In this document: positions 1 through 9,636 of the stretch, piece by piece
How positions within the stretch are numbered: position 1 is the first letter of the stretch
Layout of the letters: each line of letters starts with the position of its first letter
Assembly (NCBI GenBank): GCA_015069605.1
Contig: SVII01000005.1
Location: 1 to 64,000 of the forward strand
Length of the DNA stretch: 64,000 nucleotides
DNA from: Clostridiales bacterium
GTDB lineage: Bacteria; Bacillota; Clostridia; Christensenellales; Borkfalkiaceae
Reading direction: 5' to 3'
Notes under the pieces: generated by a model
Seen by the model: the letters and a program-made list of their open reading frames with translations, nothing else
What the model was told of the DNA's origin: nothing
Databases searched by the model: none
Position numbers and translations under genes: made by a program

Positions 1-58
1 AGCTCTTTTACGCCGAAAGTACTTGCAGAGAACTGCCGGGAGGATAGGTAATCGCCGC
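1..58 (+). rRNA. rrf: 5S rRNA, 3' fragment (window begins inside it)
   Basis: AGCTCTTTTACGCCGAAAGTACTTGCAGAGAACTGCCGGGAGGATAGGTAATCGCCGC resembles the 3' half of 5S rRNA (GCCGAxxGTACT ... CTGCCxGGGAGxxTAGG) and is followed directly by a terminator. Confidence 0.8.
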
Positions 59-71
59 TTTTCAATTTAGA

Positions 72-99
72 CCGAGTATCTTTCGATGCTCGGTTTTTT
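72..99 (+). terminator. Rho-independent terminator after the 5S fragment
   Basis: CCGAGTATC-tttc-GATGCTCGG followed by a T-run. Confidence 0.85.
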
Positions 100-242
100 G
101 TATAAGTAAAATCACGCTATAGTGCCGTGATTCGGTAGAGGTTTACCAATGAACAATAGACATAGAAAAGGAAAACGATTGAAATATCCGCAAAAATATG
201 ATATAATACACTCACCGATAAGAATTTGACGAGGTCGTTCCT

Positions 243-524
243 ATGAAAAAATCATTTATATGTAGTTTAATATGCCATAACGGAATAGTAGGCGGAGTTT
301 TATATCTTGACAAAAATTCGGTTACTTATAAGACGAATAAACTCACCGTGGATAGGGCGCACAGGAATCTTGTATTACCGCTGAATGAAATCGAAAATTT
401 TACGTGGAAATGGGTTGTATTTCCCATCGCAACTATGCAAATGATGAGCGGTGAACAGTATAAGTTTATAATTTTCAACAAAGGTCGTTTCAGCAAATAC
501 TATACTGAAATTAAAAAGCTTTGA
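243..524 (+). CDS. hypothetical protein (93 aa)
   Basis: ORF with ATATAATA box upstream; no recognised family. Confidence 0.5.
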   Translation: MKKSFICSLICHNGIVGGVLYLDKNSVTYKTNKLTVDRAHRNLVLPLNEIENFTWKWVVFPIATMQMMSGEQYKFIIFNKGRFSKYYTEIKKL

Positions 525-578
525 TTATTAGAAAAACCAAGAGTCAAATTTCAATTTATAGTGATGATAATACAATGC

Positions 579-617
579 GAGGGCTGACGAAAATCAAACC
601 GTCAGCCCTCAAAATTT
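579..617. terminator. Terminator-like perfect inverted repeat
   Basis: GAGGGCTGACG ... CGTCAGCCCTC followed by AAAATTTG. Confidence 0.5.
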
Positions 618-867
618 GATACACAGTAAACGAAGAACGGACACGAAGCACAGTCAAGAAATAAAGCCGTTGCGGGTTTGGATAGTAATAGAGGATATTA
701 TCTATTATCCCGTCAAATTCTTCGTTTTAGATTATCTTGACTTTCTAAAAGGTCAAGGGAAATGGTATCGGTTTCTGTTATTTTTATTTTGGATAAAAAT
801 GCACTAATTTATTAAGTTCTAAGTACTTGCAAACGCAATTATGTTGTGTTATAATAGGAGAGCTCGA

Positions 868-1118
868 GTGGTAGATGCATTGAAGGATTATATTATTGTA
901 CATACGCACACAAAGGAAGGTTTGCCGCTGAAAAAAGCGGATACGCGCAGTATTGATCGCCCCATTATTACAACGTTCCATCTGTGCCTTGGGGGTGCTT
1001 TGTAGAAGTGCCTTTTAGCGAGGACGGAGATACGCCTGAAAAGGATATCGGTAAAGTGGGTATTTTCCTGCAAGAGCATTTGAAGTGGTTTGGCTCTACT
1101 GAAAAGAATAACACATAA
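868..1118 (+). pseudogene. small ORF interrupted by a frameshift
   Basis: GTG start at 868 after an AGGAG-like RBS and a TTGCAA-N17-TATAAT promoter; frame ends at TAG 1003-1005, but one extra G in the G5 run at 991-995 would continue into an ORF ending at TAA 1116-1118. Confidence 0.45.
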
Positions 1119-1148
1119 GAGAAAGTCGGCGTTTATAGGTGATATACT

Positions 1149-1730
1149 ATGAAAAAAATATTGGTTACGGGTTTTGAACCGTTTGGTGGGGAGAGTATCA
1201 ATCCATCGTGGGAAGCGGTTTCGTTGCTCCCTGATGTAATTGGCGGATATACGTTGACAAAATTGCGTATTCCCGTCGTGTTTGGCGAGGCGACGGAAAG
1301 GATAATCGAAAAAGCAAAAGAAATATGCCCTGACGTGATTTTGTGCGTTGGGCAGGCGGGTGGCAGAAACGCTATAACGCCTGAATTTGTCGGTATCAAT
1401 CTTCGTCACGCGGAGATTCCCGATAACAACGGTAAGCAACCGCAGGACGAACCGATTGTTAAAGGCGGTGAAAATGCTTATTTTACTACTTTGCCCATTC
1501 GAAAAATAGTAGAGAAACTCAAAGAGGCAGGGTTGCCTTCAGCGGTGTCGTATTCCGCAGGCTCTTATGTTTGCAATGATGTCATTTACAGTTTGCTTGC
1601 AAAATATAAGGACACGCAAACCAAAGTGGGATTTATCCATATTCCTTATTGTACAGAGCAGAATAAAACGCCGTCCCTGGCTTTGGGCAATGTAGTGAAA
1701 GGATTGCGTATCGCCATAGAAAACATATAA
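1149..1730 (+). CDS. pcp: pyroglutamyl-peptidase I
   Basis: MKKILVTGFEPFGGESINPSWEAV ... YSAGSYVCNDVIYSLL motifs. Confidence 0.93.
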   Translation: MKKILVTGFEPFGGESINPSWEAVSLLPDVIGGYTLTKLRIPVVFGEATERIIEKAKEICPDVILCVGQAGGRNAITPEFVGINLRHAEIPDNNGKQPQDEPIVKGGENAYFTTLPIRKIVEKLKEAGLPSAVSYSAGSYVCNDVIYSLLAKYKDTQTKVGFIHIPYCTEQNKTPSLALGNVVKGLRIAIENI

Positions 1731-1746
1731 GCGAAAGGGGTAAAAA

Positions 1747-2697
1747 ATGCGGTTGAAATTAGAAATAAAAAATATTCTTTTGATTATTGTTTCTTCGCTG
1801 GTTTCGGCGGTAGGGTTATGGGCATTTGTTGCACCAGGGCGTTTTGCTCCGAGCGGTATCGACGGTATTGCGGCGATGTTCCAAGAATTATCCAAAGAAA
1901 TGGTGGGAGGAACGGGTATCCGTGCGGGGTACTTTTCCGTATTGCTAAACGTGCCGCTGTTGATTATGGCATGGTTCATTTTAAAACGTAGATACGTTAT
2001 TTATACGCTCATCTATATGGCGTTTTTGTCGCTATTCACAATGGTGTTGGACTGGGTGAATTTTCCGATCTATCCGGTTGCGTCCGAATTGGAAAGATTT
2101 TTAGCGGCAATCATAGGCGGGATTGCGCAAGGGCTTACGGGCTTGATGTTGCGCGTAGGCGGTTCGGCTGGCGGTGTTGACGTCATAGCTTGTATGATCC
2201 AAAAGAAACGCCAAAGCGACAACGTAGAAAAGATTATCGCATTATTGAGCTACGTAATTGCGCTTTTCTCCTTCTTCGTATGGCAAGGGGACGTCAATGC
2301 TGTTATTTATTCCTTTGTGGCGATTTATGCGGGAGAAAAAATGACGGCGATGGTGTTGAAAGATAGTAGAAGTGCTGTTAAATTTGAGATCATTGTCGCT
2401 AAAGAAAATGCGGAAAAAATCAAAAACGTCATTGTATATGAGATGAAACGCAGCGCAACGATTATCGAAGCCAAAGGCATCTTTTTGAACGAGGAAAAGG
2501 AATTGATTATCTGTTTGGTGCATTACCGTCAATTCTCTGATTTCTTGATCACAATGTCGCAATATCCGTATTTGTTTTTATCCTATTCTGAGGTGTTGGG
2601 CATTCGCGGTAATTTCGATTGGGTGTTGGAATACGAACGCCCTGAAGATGTCCAAATGCGTAAAGAACGTCTTAAAAATCAAACTAGAGAGGTGTAA
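1747..2697 (+). CDS. YitT family membrane protein (YitT/DUF161 + DUF2179)
   Basis: Multi-TM N-terminus with FAPSGIDGIA and LRVGGSAGGVDVIA; C-terminal DUF2179-like domain. Confidence 0.85.
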   Translation: MRLKLEIKNILLIIVSSLVSAVGLWAFVAPGRFAPSGIDGIAAMFQELSKEMVGGTGIRAGYFSVLLNVPLLIMAWFILKRRYVIYTLIYMAFLSLFTMVLDWVNFPIYPVASELERFLAAIIGGIAQGLTGLMLRVGGSAGGVDVIACMIQKKRQSDNVEKIIALLSYVIALFSFFVWQGDVNAVIYSFVAIYAGEKMTAMVLKDSRSAVKFEIIVAKENAEKIKNVIVYEMKRSATIIEAKGIFLNEEKELIICLVHYRQFSDFLITMSQYPYLFLSYSEVLGIRGNFDWVLEYERPEDVQMRKERLKNQTREV

Positions 2698-2703
2698 AAA
2701 ATT

Positions 2704-3471
2704 ATGGCTTTTATTCAATTACATTTGTTTAGCAACGCTTTGGGGATGCAAACGCAGGTTGGTGTCATCATTCCACAAAAGGATACGGTCGGGGAAATCG
2801 GCTTAGACAACGGTGTACAGAGTGGCAAATATAAAACGTTGTATCTATTGCACGGACTTAGCGACGATCAAACGATTTGGCATCGCAGAACGTCAATCGA
2901 ACGCTATGCCACAGAGTACGGCATTTGCGTCGTTATGCCTTTTGGCGGCCGCAGTTTTTATATGAACGAGAAAAACGGAGATCAGTACTATACGTATATT
3001 GCTAAGGAGCTCCCTGCAAGAATTAGTGAATTTTTCAACGTTTCCAACAAACGTGAAGATAGGGGAATTGCAGGTAATTCTATGGGCGGTTACGGCGCAT
3101 TGAAAATTGCGCTGAAAGAAAGCAACGTATTCGGTATGGGCGCGGGCTTGTCGTCCGTTGCGGATATCCGTTTGCAACGTTTTGAACAGCATTTGAAAAA
3201 CGTTTTAGGCGAAGAAAATTATATCTCGGACGACGAAGATTTGTTTGCTTTGGCGACAAAACATAACAACGCGGAGGTTAAACCCCGTTTATTTATGTCC
3301 TGCGGTACGGAAGATTTCCTCTATCAAGACAACGTACGTTTGAAAGAGCATTTTAAAACCCTCGATTACGATTACACGTATGAGGAACATCCTGGTGTGC
3401 ATTGTTGGGAATACTGGGACGAACATATCCAGCGTGTATTGAAATGGATGTTTGGGAATAACGTTCAATAA
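2704..3471 (+). CDS. alpha/beta-hydrolase, esterase family (EstA/esterase D-like)
   Basis: LLHGLSDDQTIWHRRT, nucleophile elbow GNSMGGYGALK, terminal HxWEYWDEHI. Confidence 0.88.
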   Translation: MAFIQLHLFSNALGMQTQVGVIIPQKDTVGEIGLDNGVQSGKYKTLYLLHGLSDDQTIWHRRTSIERYATEYGICVVMPFGGRSFYMNEKNGDQYYTYIAKELPARISEFFNVSNKREDRGIAGNSMGGYGALKIALKESNVFGMGAGLSSVADIRLQRFEQHLKNVLGEENYISDDEDLFALATKHNNAEVKPRLFMSCGTEDFLYQDNVRLKEHFKTLDYDYTYEEHPGVHCWEYWDEHIQRVLKWMFGNNVQ

Positions 3472-3481
3472 CAATCAAAAA

Positions 3482-3515
3482 AACTCGGTCTATCAATACA
3501 AAAGACCGAGTTTTC
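3482..3515. terminator. Bidirectional terminator between convergent genes
   Basis: ACTCGGTCT-loop-AGACCGAGT with T/A runs. Confidence 0.8.
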
Positions 3516-3521
3516 TTATAT

Positions 3522-4331
3522 TTATTTTAACACTTGCTTAATAATCCAAGTCTGCATACGTGGCGGCAGGATATTTAAAAGCAACAACAAAGGATTGCGG
3601 TTGAGTTTATACACGTATTTCGGACGTTTTACTCGCAAAATTCGCAAGGCACTTTTGGCGACCTTTTCAGGAGGAATGTTGCGAGCCTCTACGCTTTCTA
3701 CAATCTTTTTGAATCGTTTGGCGTTGCAGGAATACAACTCCGTTTTTTCACAAAAGGCGTCCAACGCATCGGTGGAAACGTTTAGCATGCCCGTTTGCAC
3801 TGCACCAGGACGCAGTACCGTAACGGAAATCCCCAACAACTGCAATTCCATACGCAAAGAATACGCGTATTTGTCAAGCGTTGATTTGGTGACGGCATAC
3901 AATCCCGTGAATGGCAGGGGATCAAGGGGAGCTAATTCGCTTGTTGTCAATAAAATACGACTGCCCTTTTTTAATAGAGGCAGGAATATTTTATTGATAC
4001 GGAACGCTCCGAACACGTTGACGTCAAACGCTTGACGGAATTTTTTCTCGTCAATCTCCACCAACGAATCTAGCGTATAAATGCCTGCAAAATGCAAGAT
4101 TGCATACAAGTCTTGCGTAATAGACGAAACGGCGTTAAAAGCTGTTTGTAGGCTGTTTTCATCGGTAATATCTGCTTGAATGGGCAGGACGTTGTCTTGC
4201 GCTTCGCCCGTGTTTTTGTCTAAAGCAAAGACAAAATATCCTGCATTTTTCAATGCAGTTACCGCGGCTTTTCCCATGCCGCCGCTTGCGCCCGTAACCA
4301 AAACGTATTGCATAAACCACCTCAAAATCAT
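3522..4331 (-). CDS. SDR family NAD(P)-dependent oxidoreductase
   Basis: VTGASGGMGKAAV Rossmann motif, YAVTKSTLDKYA active site; MQYVLVTG is the more likely start. Confidence 0.88.
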   Translation of the reverse strand: MILRWFMQYVLVTGASGGMGKAAVTALKNAGYFVFALDKNTGEAQDNVLPIQADITDENSLQTAFNAVSSITQDLYAILHFAGIYTLDSLVEIDEKKFRQAFDVNVFGAFRINKIFLPLLKKGSRILLTTSELAPLDPLPFTGLYAVTKSTLDKYAYSLRMELQLLGISVTVLRPGAVQTGMLNVSTDALDAFCEKTELYSCNAKRFKKIVESVEARNIPPEKVAKSALRILRVKRPKYVYKLNRNPLLLLLNILPPRMQTWIIKQVLK

Positions 4332-4333
4332 AA

Positions 4334-4367
4334 AAAGGGGGAAGCGGTGTCGCTTCTCCCTTTTTCT
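4334..4367 (-). terminator. Rho-independent terminator after purC
   Basis: GGGAGAAGCGACACCGCTTCCCCC then T-run on minus strand. Confidence 0.75.
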
Positions 4368-4380
4368 AACGTAATCAAAA

Positions 4381-5064
4381 TTATCTGTTGTTGATGAGCT
4401 TGGTAAGTTCTACGGGATCAACGATTTTGCCGTCTTTATAAACGCGCATATTGCCCGAAGCGATTTCGTCGATCAAAATAACTTCGCCGTTGTTGTAACC
4501 GAATTCAAATTTAATATCCCAAAGATCAAGACCAATCGTTTTCAAATCGTCAGCAACCACTTTCGTGATTTTCAACGTTTGTTCTTTCATGGAATTGAAC
4601 ATTTCCATGCTCATAACACCGAGCGCGTCAAGACCTTCCGCCGTAACAAGGGGATCGCCTTTTTCGTCGTTCTTGAAGGTACATTCTACGTAACCACCCT
4701 TCAAAGGAGTGCCGTTTTCAATATATTCGCCATATCTGCGGATAAAGCTACCCGTAGCAACCAAACGGCAAATTACTTCCAAGCCATGTCCGAACACGGT
4801 TGCAGGGAGAACTTCCATCGTTGCGTTTTCGATGTCTGCGGAAACGTAGTGGGTTTTAATGCCCGCTTGTTTCAAAAGTTCGAAATAGTAAACGGAAGAT
4901 TTTAAATTTGCCTTACCGATACCTTCAATCGTAAGCCCAACGGTGTTTTCACCGGGATCGAATACGCCGTCTTTACCCGTGCAATCGTCTTTAAATTTCA
5001 ACAAAACGTTGCCGTTTTCCAATTTGTAAACGTCTTTGGTTTTACCTGTGTACAATTTTTCCAT
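4381..5064 (-). CDS. purC: phosphoribosylaminoimidazole-succinocarboxamide synthase
   Basis: [38 protein letters not shown], typical SAICAR synthetase. Confidence 0.94.
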   Translation of the reverse strand: MEKLYTGKTKDVYKLENGNVLLKFKDDCTGKDGVFDPGENTVGLTIEGIGKANLKSSVYYFELLKQAGIKTHYVSADIENATMEVLPATVFGHGLEVICRLVATGSFIRRYGEYIENGTPLKGGYVECTFKNDEKGDPLVTAEGLDALGVMSMEMFNSMKEQTLKITKVVADDLKTIGLDLWDIKFEFGYNNGEVILIDEIASGNMRVYKDGKIVDPVELTKLINNR

Positions 5065-5298
5065 GTTACAATCCTCTTTAGATATAGATTTCGGTTCGGC
5101 ATTTTTTTTGAATAGCCAAATTCAAAGATATTATAACAAATTTATTGAAAATTTACAATAATATGAAGGGTGTTATGATAAAAAAAATAAAAAAAATAAA
5201 AAAATTAAACAGTTGCATTCTTCGCGGTTATATGATATAATCATAAGGCAAAATGATTTGCAAAAAAACAAATAAAGAAATATCATTTGAGGCAAATT

Positions 5299-6693
5299 AT
5301 GAAAGAATATATTTTCCCTGAAAAAGTCGTGGCGGCTAAATGTGCCGTTGATACAAAAAATCTTTTGAAGAAACAGCCTTTACAAATCGGTTTAGCAGAA
5401 GCCCACACAACAAAATTTGTTGACGGTGACTACGTTATTTTAGATTTTGGCAAAGAGATGTGCGGCAGTGCGCGTATCCTTACGTTTGCGGGTTCTAATG
5501 TGAAAATCCGTTTGCGTTTTGGGGAAAGTTTGACGGAATGTTGCAGTGAGGTTGGCGGGGAGAAAAATGCTACCAACGACCACGCTTTACGCGATTTTAC
5601 AACGTATTTACAAAACTATTCGGATATGACCTTTGCTAATACGGGCTTCCGTTTCCTTCGTGTAGATTTTTACGGCGAAGTGTTGATTAAGAGTATTCTT
5701 GCTGTTAATAACATCTTTAAAAAGAAGCCTATTTATCAATATAACGGCAAGGACGAAGCCATCAAACGTATTTTTGAAACGGCGAAACGCACGGTGGATC
5801 TTTGCGCTTCTGGTGAGTATATTTGGGACGGCGTAAAGCGTGATAGACTTGTTTGGATTGGGGATATGCACCCCGAAACAATGGCGTTGACGACATTATA
5901 CGGCCGCGTTGCTTCTATTGAGAAGTCGTTGGATTTTGTAAAAGAACAAACCCCGTTGCCTGGCTGGATGAACGCTTTCCCTATGTATTCCATGTGGTGG
6001 ATTATCATTTTGGAAGATTATTACAAAAAGACAAGCACCGTATCCTTCATCAAAAAACAGCTTTCATATTTGCAGGGTTTGGTTGCGCAAATGGACGCTT
6101 GCGTAAAAGAAAGCGGAGATTTGGAATATCCGCTCTATTTTGTGGATTGGCCAACACATGAAAAGCCTGATGAAATCCATGGATGCCGCGCAATCAATAT
6201 TTGGGCGGCGCGTAGTGCGATTGCAATCTTAAAAGAGTTCGGGAAAGATACCGCCGTGGCGGAAAATCTATTGCGTAAACTTTTGAAAATAAAGATTGCG
6301 CCCGAAAGCAGTAAACAAGTGCTTGGGTTAAAATATTTCACCGTCGGTTTAACGGAAGAGGATAAACAAAAACTTGTAAAGGGAAATGCGCAGGGTATGT
6401 CCACGTTTATGAGTTATTATATCCTTAAAGCGGTGGCTTCTTTTGATAAGAAAAAAGCGATCGAAATGATGAAAGAATTTTATGGCGCTATGTTGGATAA
6501 GGGCGCGACGACGTTCTGGGAAGATTTCGATATGGCATGGGTGGAAAATTCCTGTCGTATTGACGAATTTCCCAAAGAAGGACAAAAGGATATCCACGGC
6601 GATTTCGGTGCGTATTGTTATATAGGTTTCCGTCACAGCTTATGTCACGGCTGGGCGGCAGGTGTAATTCAATTTATCAAAGAAGAATGCTAA
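5299..6693 (+). CDS. alpha-L-rhamnosidase-like glycoside hydrolase (GH78-type six-hairpin)
   Basis: AKRTVDLCASGEYIWDGVKRDRLVWIGDMHPETM; ATG 5299 preferred over TTG 5287. Confidence 0.7.
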   Translation: MKEYIFPEKVVAAKCAVDTKNLLKKQPLQIGLAEAHTTKFVDGDYVILDFGKEMCGSARILTFAGSNVKIRLRFGESLTECCSEVGGEKNATNDHALRDFTTYLQNYSDMTFANTGFRFLRVDFYGEVLIKSILAVNNIFKKKPIYQYNGKDEAIKRIFETAKRTVDLCASGEYIWDGVKRDRLVWIGDMHPETMALTTLYGRVASIEKSLDFVKEQTPLPGWMNAFPMYSMWWIIILEDYYKKTSTVSFIKKQLSYLQGLVAQMDACVKESGDLEYPLYFVDWPTHEKPDEIHGCRAINIWAARSAIAILKEFGKDTAVAENLLRKLLKIKIAPESSKQVLGLKYFTVGLTEEDKQKLVKGNAQGMSTFMSYYILKAVASFDKKKAIEMMKEFYGAMLDKGATTFWEDFDMAWVENSCRIDEFPKEGQKDIHGDFGAYCYIGFRHSLCHGWAAGVIQFIKEEC

Positions 6694-6714
6694 AGAGGAA
6701 AAGGAGAACCAACC

Positions 6715-7278
6715 ATGGATGAAATTCGTTCCGTAGAGGATGTCAATAGAAAGGTAAAACGCGTAATCATCACAGCGCAAGAACTCTCTGATCAAATCAA
6801 AGAAGCAGGGAAAAAGATCGACGAGTGGTACGATGGTAGACCGATTTTGCTTGTGAGCATCTTAAAGGGTTCGTTCGTATTTTTGGCGGATCTTTGCCGT
6901 GCGGTAACTGTGCCTTGTCAGATCGGTTTTATGTGCGCGAAAAGCTATTACAGCGGCACCGTGTCCACGGGCGTTGTCAAAATCACGATGGATCTTGATA
7001 TGGACATCAGCAATTACAACGTAATCATCGTGGAAGATATTATCGATACGGGCAGAACGCTCAATGACGTAGTAAAAATATTGAAAGCACGCAATCCTTT
7101 GTCCTTGCGCGTAGTAACGCTTCTAGATAAACCATCTAGACGTTTGGTGGACTTCAAGGCGGATTTAGCGCTCTTTACTATTCCCGATTATTTTGTGATC
7201 GGCTATGGGTTAGACTGCGCGGAATATTTTAGAAATCTTCCGTATATTGCGGAGTATAACTTATCGGAAAACGAATAA
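6715..7278 (+). CDS. hpt: hypoxanthine phosphoribosyltransferase
   Basis: LLVSILKGSFVFLADL and PRPP motif VIIVEDIIDTGRTL. Confidence 0.94.
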   Translation: MDEIRSVEDVNRKVKRVIITAQELSDQIKEAGKKIDEWYDGRPILLVSILKGSFVFLADLCRAVTVPCQIGFMCAKSYYSGTVSTGVVKITMDLDMDISNYNVIIVEDIIDTGRTLNDVVKILKARNPLSLRVVTLLDKPSRRLVDFKADLALFTIPDYFVIGYGLDCAEYFRNLPYIAEYNLSENE

Positions 7279-7296
7279 ACGTAAGGGGAAGAAACC

Positions 7297-7881
7297 GTGG
7301 CAAAATTATATTTTAAATACGGCGCGATGGGTTCGTCGAAAACGGCAAACGCTTTGATTACGAAGTTTAATTATGAAGAAAGAGGCATGAAAGTTTGGCT
7401 GATCAAACCCTCGATAGACGTGCGGGATGGGGCGGATACAGTGCGTTCGCGGATCGGTTTAGAAGCGCGCGCGGATATCATCACGCCTGATAAAGATTTG
7501 TTTGAAGAATATAAAAAACACAGCGATTGTGCCGTTATTATTGCAGACGAATGTCAATTTTTTACGCCTGCGCAGATCGACGGACTTCGCCGCATTGTGG
7601 ACGAGTTGGACGTGCCTGCGCTTTGTTACGGTTTGCGTACGGACTTTTTAACACATTTGTTTGAAGGCAGCAGAAGATTGTTTGAAGTGGCGGATTCCGT
7701 TACGGAAATCAAAACTATTTGCGGTTGCGGCAAAAAGGCGATTGTGAACGCGAGAATTGACGACGAAGGCAAAGTTGTGACGGAAGGCGGTCAAATCATG
7801 CTCGGTGGCAACGATTCGTATATAGCGATGTGTCACAGCTGTTGGAAAAAGACAATCGAAGACCAAAAGAAAAGAGATTAA
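7297..7881 (+). CDS. tdk: thymidine kinase (type II, zinc-binding)
   Basis: YGAMGSSKTANAL, IIADECQFF, CGCG...CHSC zinc ligands; GTG start. Confidence 0.93.
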   Translation: MAKLYFKYGAMGSSKTANALITKFNYEERGMKVWLIKPSIDVRDGADTVRSRIGLEARADIITPDKDLFEEYKKHSDCAVIIADECQFFTPAQIDGLRRIVDELDVPALCYGLRTDFLTHLFEGSRRLFEVADSVTEIKTICGCGKKAIVNARIDDEGKVVTEGGQIMLGGNDSYIAMCHSCWKKTIEDQKKRD

Positions 7882-7923
7882 TTTGTAAAATGGGCGCACC
7901 ATGTACGGATTGAAAGGGGTAGT

Positions 7924-8766
7924 ATGGAAAAGTTGTTGGTAATAGACGGTAGCAATCTTCTCTTTCAAATGTTTTACGGTATGCCGTCGAGGATATTCAA
8001 TAAAGAAGGCAAAGCGATCCACGGTACGTTGGGGTTTATGGGCGCATTTTTAAAAATTGTCCGTATGACTGCTCCTACACACGTGGTCGTTTTATTTGAT
8101 GGGGAATGTCACAACGAACGTTGTGATTTAGACGCTGCGTATAAAGCCAATCGCCCCGATTTTTCAGTGATGCCCGAAGAGGAAACTCCCTTTTCGCAAC
8201 TACCTGATATCTATAAAGCGTTGGATTATTTGAAAGTGCCGTACATAGAAACAACCGTTTGTGAAACGGACGATATCGTTGGTGCATACGCGAAACGCTA
8301 TGGGAAAGAAATGCAAATCGTCATTTCATCATTTGACAGCGACTTTTTTCAGTTAATTGACGACAACGTATGTATTTTACGTTATCGAGGGGATAAAACG
8401 CAGATTTGCGATCGGGAATATTTGCGGGATAAGTTTGGAATTGCGCCTGAACAATATGCGGATTTCAAATCCTTGACGGGCGACAATGCCGACAACATCA
8501 AAGGGGCGGGGAAAATTGGGCCAAAAACAGCGTCGAAACTGTTAAAAGAGTTCGGTACGCTTGATGCTTTGATGGAAAATGCGGAAAGGATTTCGCAAGC
8601 AAGTGTAAGAGCCTCGATTTTGAATTCCATGGAACGGCTGCGGATAAATCAAAAACTGATTACGTTAGACGGAAGCGCGGAGCTTCCCTTTACTGCGAGC
8701 GAATTGCAATGGCAATATAACGGGGAAACGTCAAGCGAGGTTTTGTCTGCCGTCGGGGTGAAATGA
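7924..8766 (+). CDS. 5'-3' exonuclease (stand-alone PolI-type FEN domain)
   Basis: LLVIDGSNLLFQMFYG, VVLFDGE, TGDNADNIKGAGKIGPKTASKLL. Confidence 0.9.
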   Translation: MEKLLVIDGSNLLFQMFYGMPSRIFNKEGKAIHGTLGFMGAFLKIVRMTAPTHVVVLFDGECHNERCDLDAAYKANRPDFSVMPEEETPFSQLPDIYKALDYLKVPYIETTVCETDDIVGAYAKRYGKEMQIVISSFDSDFFQLIDDNVCILRYRGDKTQICDREYLRDKFGIAPEQYADFKSLTGDNADNIKGAGKIGPKTASKLLKEFGTLDALMENAERISQASVRASILNSMERLRINQKLITLDGSAELPFTASELQWQYNGETSSEVLSAVGVK

Positions 8767-8830
8767 ATTCGTTTCAACACGGACATGGGTGCTTGATTTT
8801 TATCGATTTCCACCTAAAAACGCAAAAAAA

Positions 8831-8862
8831 AGCCCTTTCGGCATAACGCCCGAAAGGGTTTC
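8831..8862. terminator. Bidirectional terminator
   Basis: CCCTTTCGG-cataacg-CCCGAAAGGG with flanking A/T runs. Confidence 0.75.
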
Positions 8863-8884
8863 ATTTTGGCTATTATACAGTTTT

Positions 8885-9430
8885 TCAAAGCACGTTTACA
8901 ATTTCATCAAAACGGCGCAAAATCAAAAGGTCGGGGTATCGTTGTAAAACTTCGATTTTCTCCTTTTCACCATATCCCGTCAACACCAAAGCGGCCTGCG
9001 CCCCGACGTTCTTCGCGCATTGAACGTCGCTGAGTCGATCTCCTACAACAAGACATTCGCTTAAAGGAATATTTAATTCTTTTGCGGCAGCGATCAACAA
9101 CCCGCTTTTTGGCTTTCTGCAATCGCATTGATCGGGGGTGTCATGCGGACAAATTTTCCACACGTTCACGCCGTAGGAAAGGAACTCTTTTTCAAAATCA
9201 TAGCCCACAGCGGTGCCGCGCGCAATACTCGATTGATTGGTAATAATCCCGACCCTGTACCCATTATTTTGCAATTTTTTAAAGATTTTTTGAATGTCGC
9301 AAAACGGTGAAAATGTTTCAGGGAAACGCTTATCGCCAAGCGCTCCCAACGTCCCGTCACGGTCAAATAAAATACAACGTATCAAATGTCGCCTCATAAG
9401 TAATGTTTTGTTTTTAATGCCGTCACTCAA
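8885..9430 (-). CDS. HAD-IIIA family hydrolase (GmhB/HisB-N-like phosphatase)
   Basis: LFDRDGTLG, ITNQSSIARG, CPHDTPDQCDCRKPKSG, VGDRLSDVQCAKNVG. Confidence 0.85.
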   Translation of the reverse strand: MSDGIKNKTLLMRRHLIRCILFDRDGTLGALGDKRFPETFSPFCDIQKIFKKLQNNGYRVGIITNQSSIARGTAVGYDFEKEFLSYGVNVWKICPHDTPDQCDCRKPKSGLLIAAAKELNIPLSECLVVGDRLSDVQCAKNVGAQAALVLTGYGEKEKIEVLQRYPDLLILRRFDEIVNVL

Positions 9431-9636
9431 ATGTTAACGAGTGATTTTATTATACAATAAATAGAATGGAAAGTCAATAAAGTGGACGATAATTTAGAGA
9501 ATAGAACAATGTCGCCCTTGTCGGTGGCGATGTTAAAAAACGAAAGAGATTAATTATTGTGAGCGATATAAAAAAACTTTTGCTATATTGCTTTTTTGTA
9601 AAAAATGTGCTATACTAAAAGAAAGGAGAAAAAGTT

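Noticed and set aside
616-807. 63-aa ORF between the first terminator and the frameshifted gene
   Set aside because: The start lies directly at the terminator hairpin with no RBS and there is no recognisable domain.
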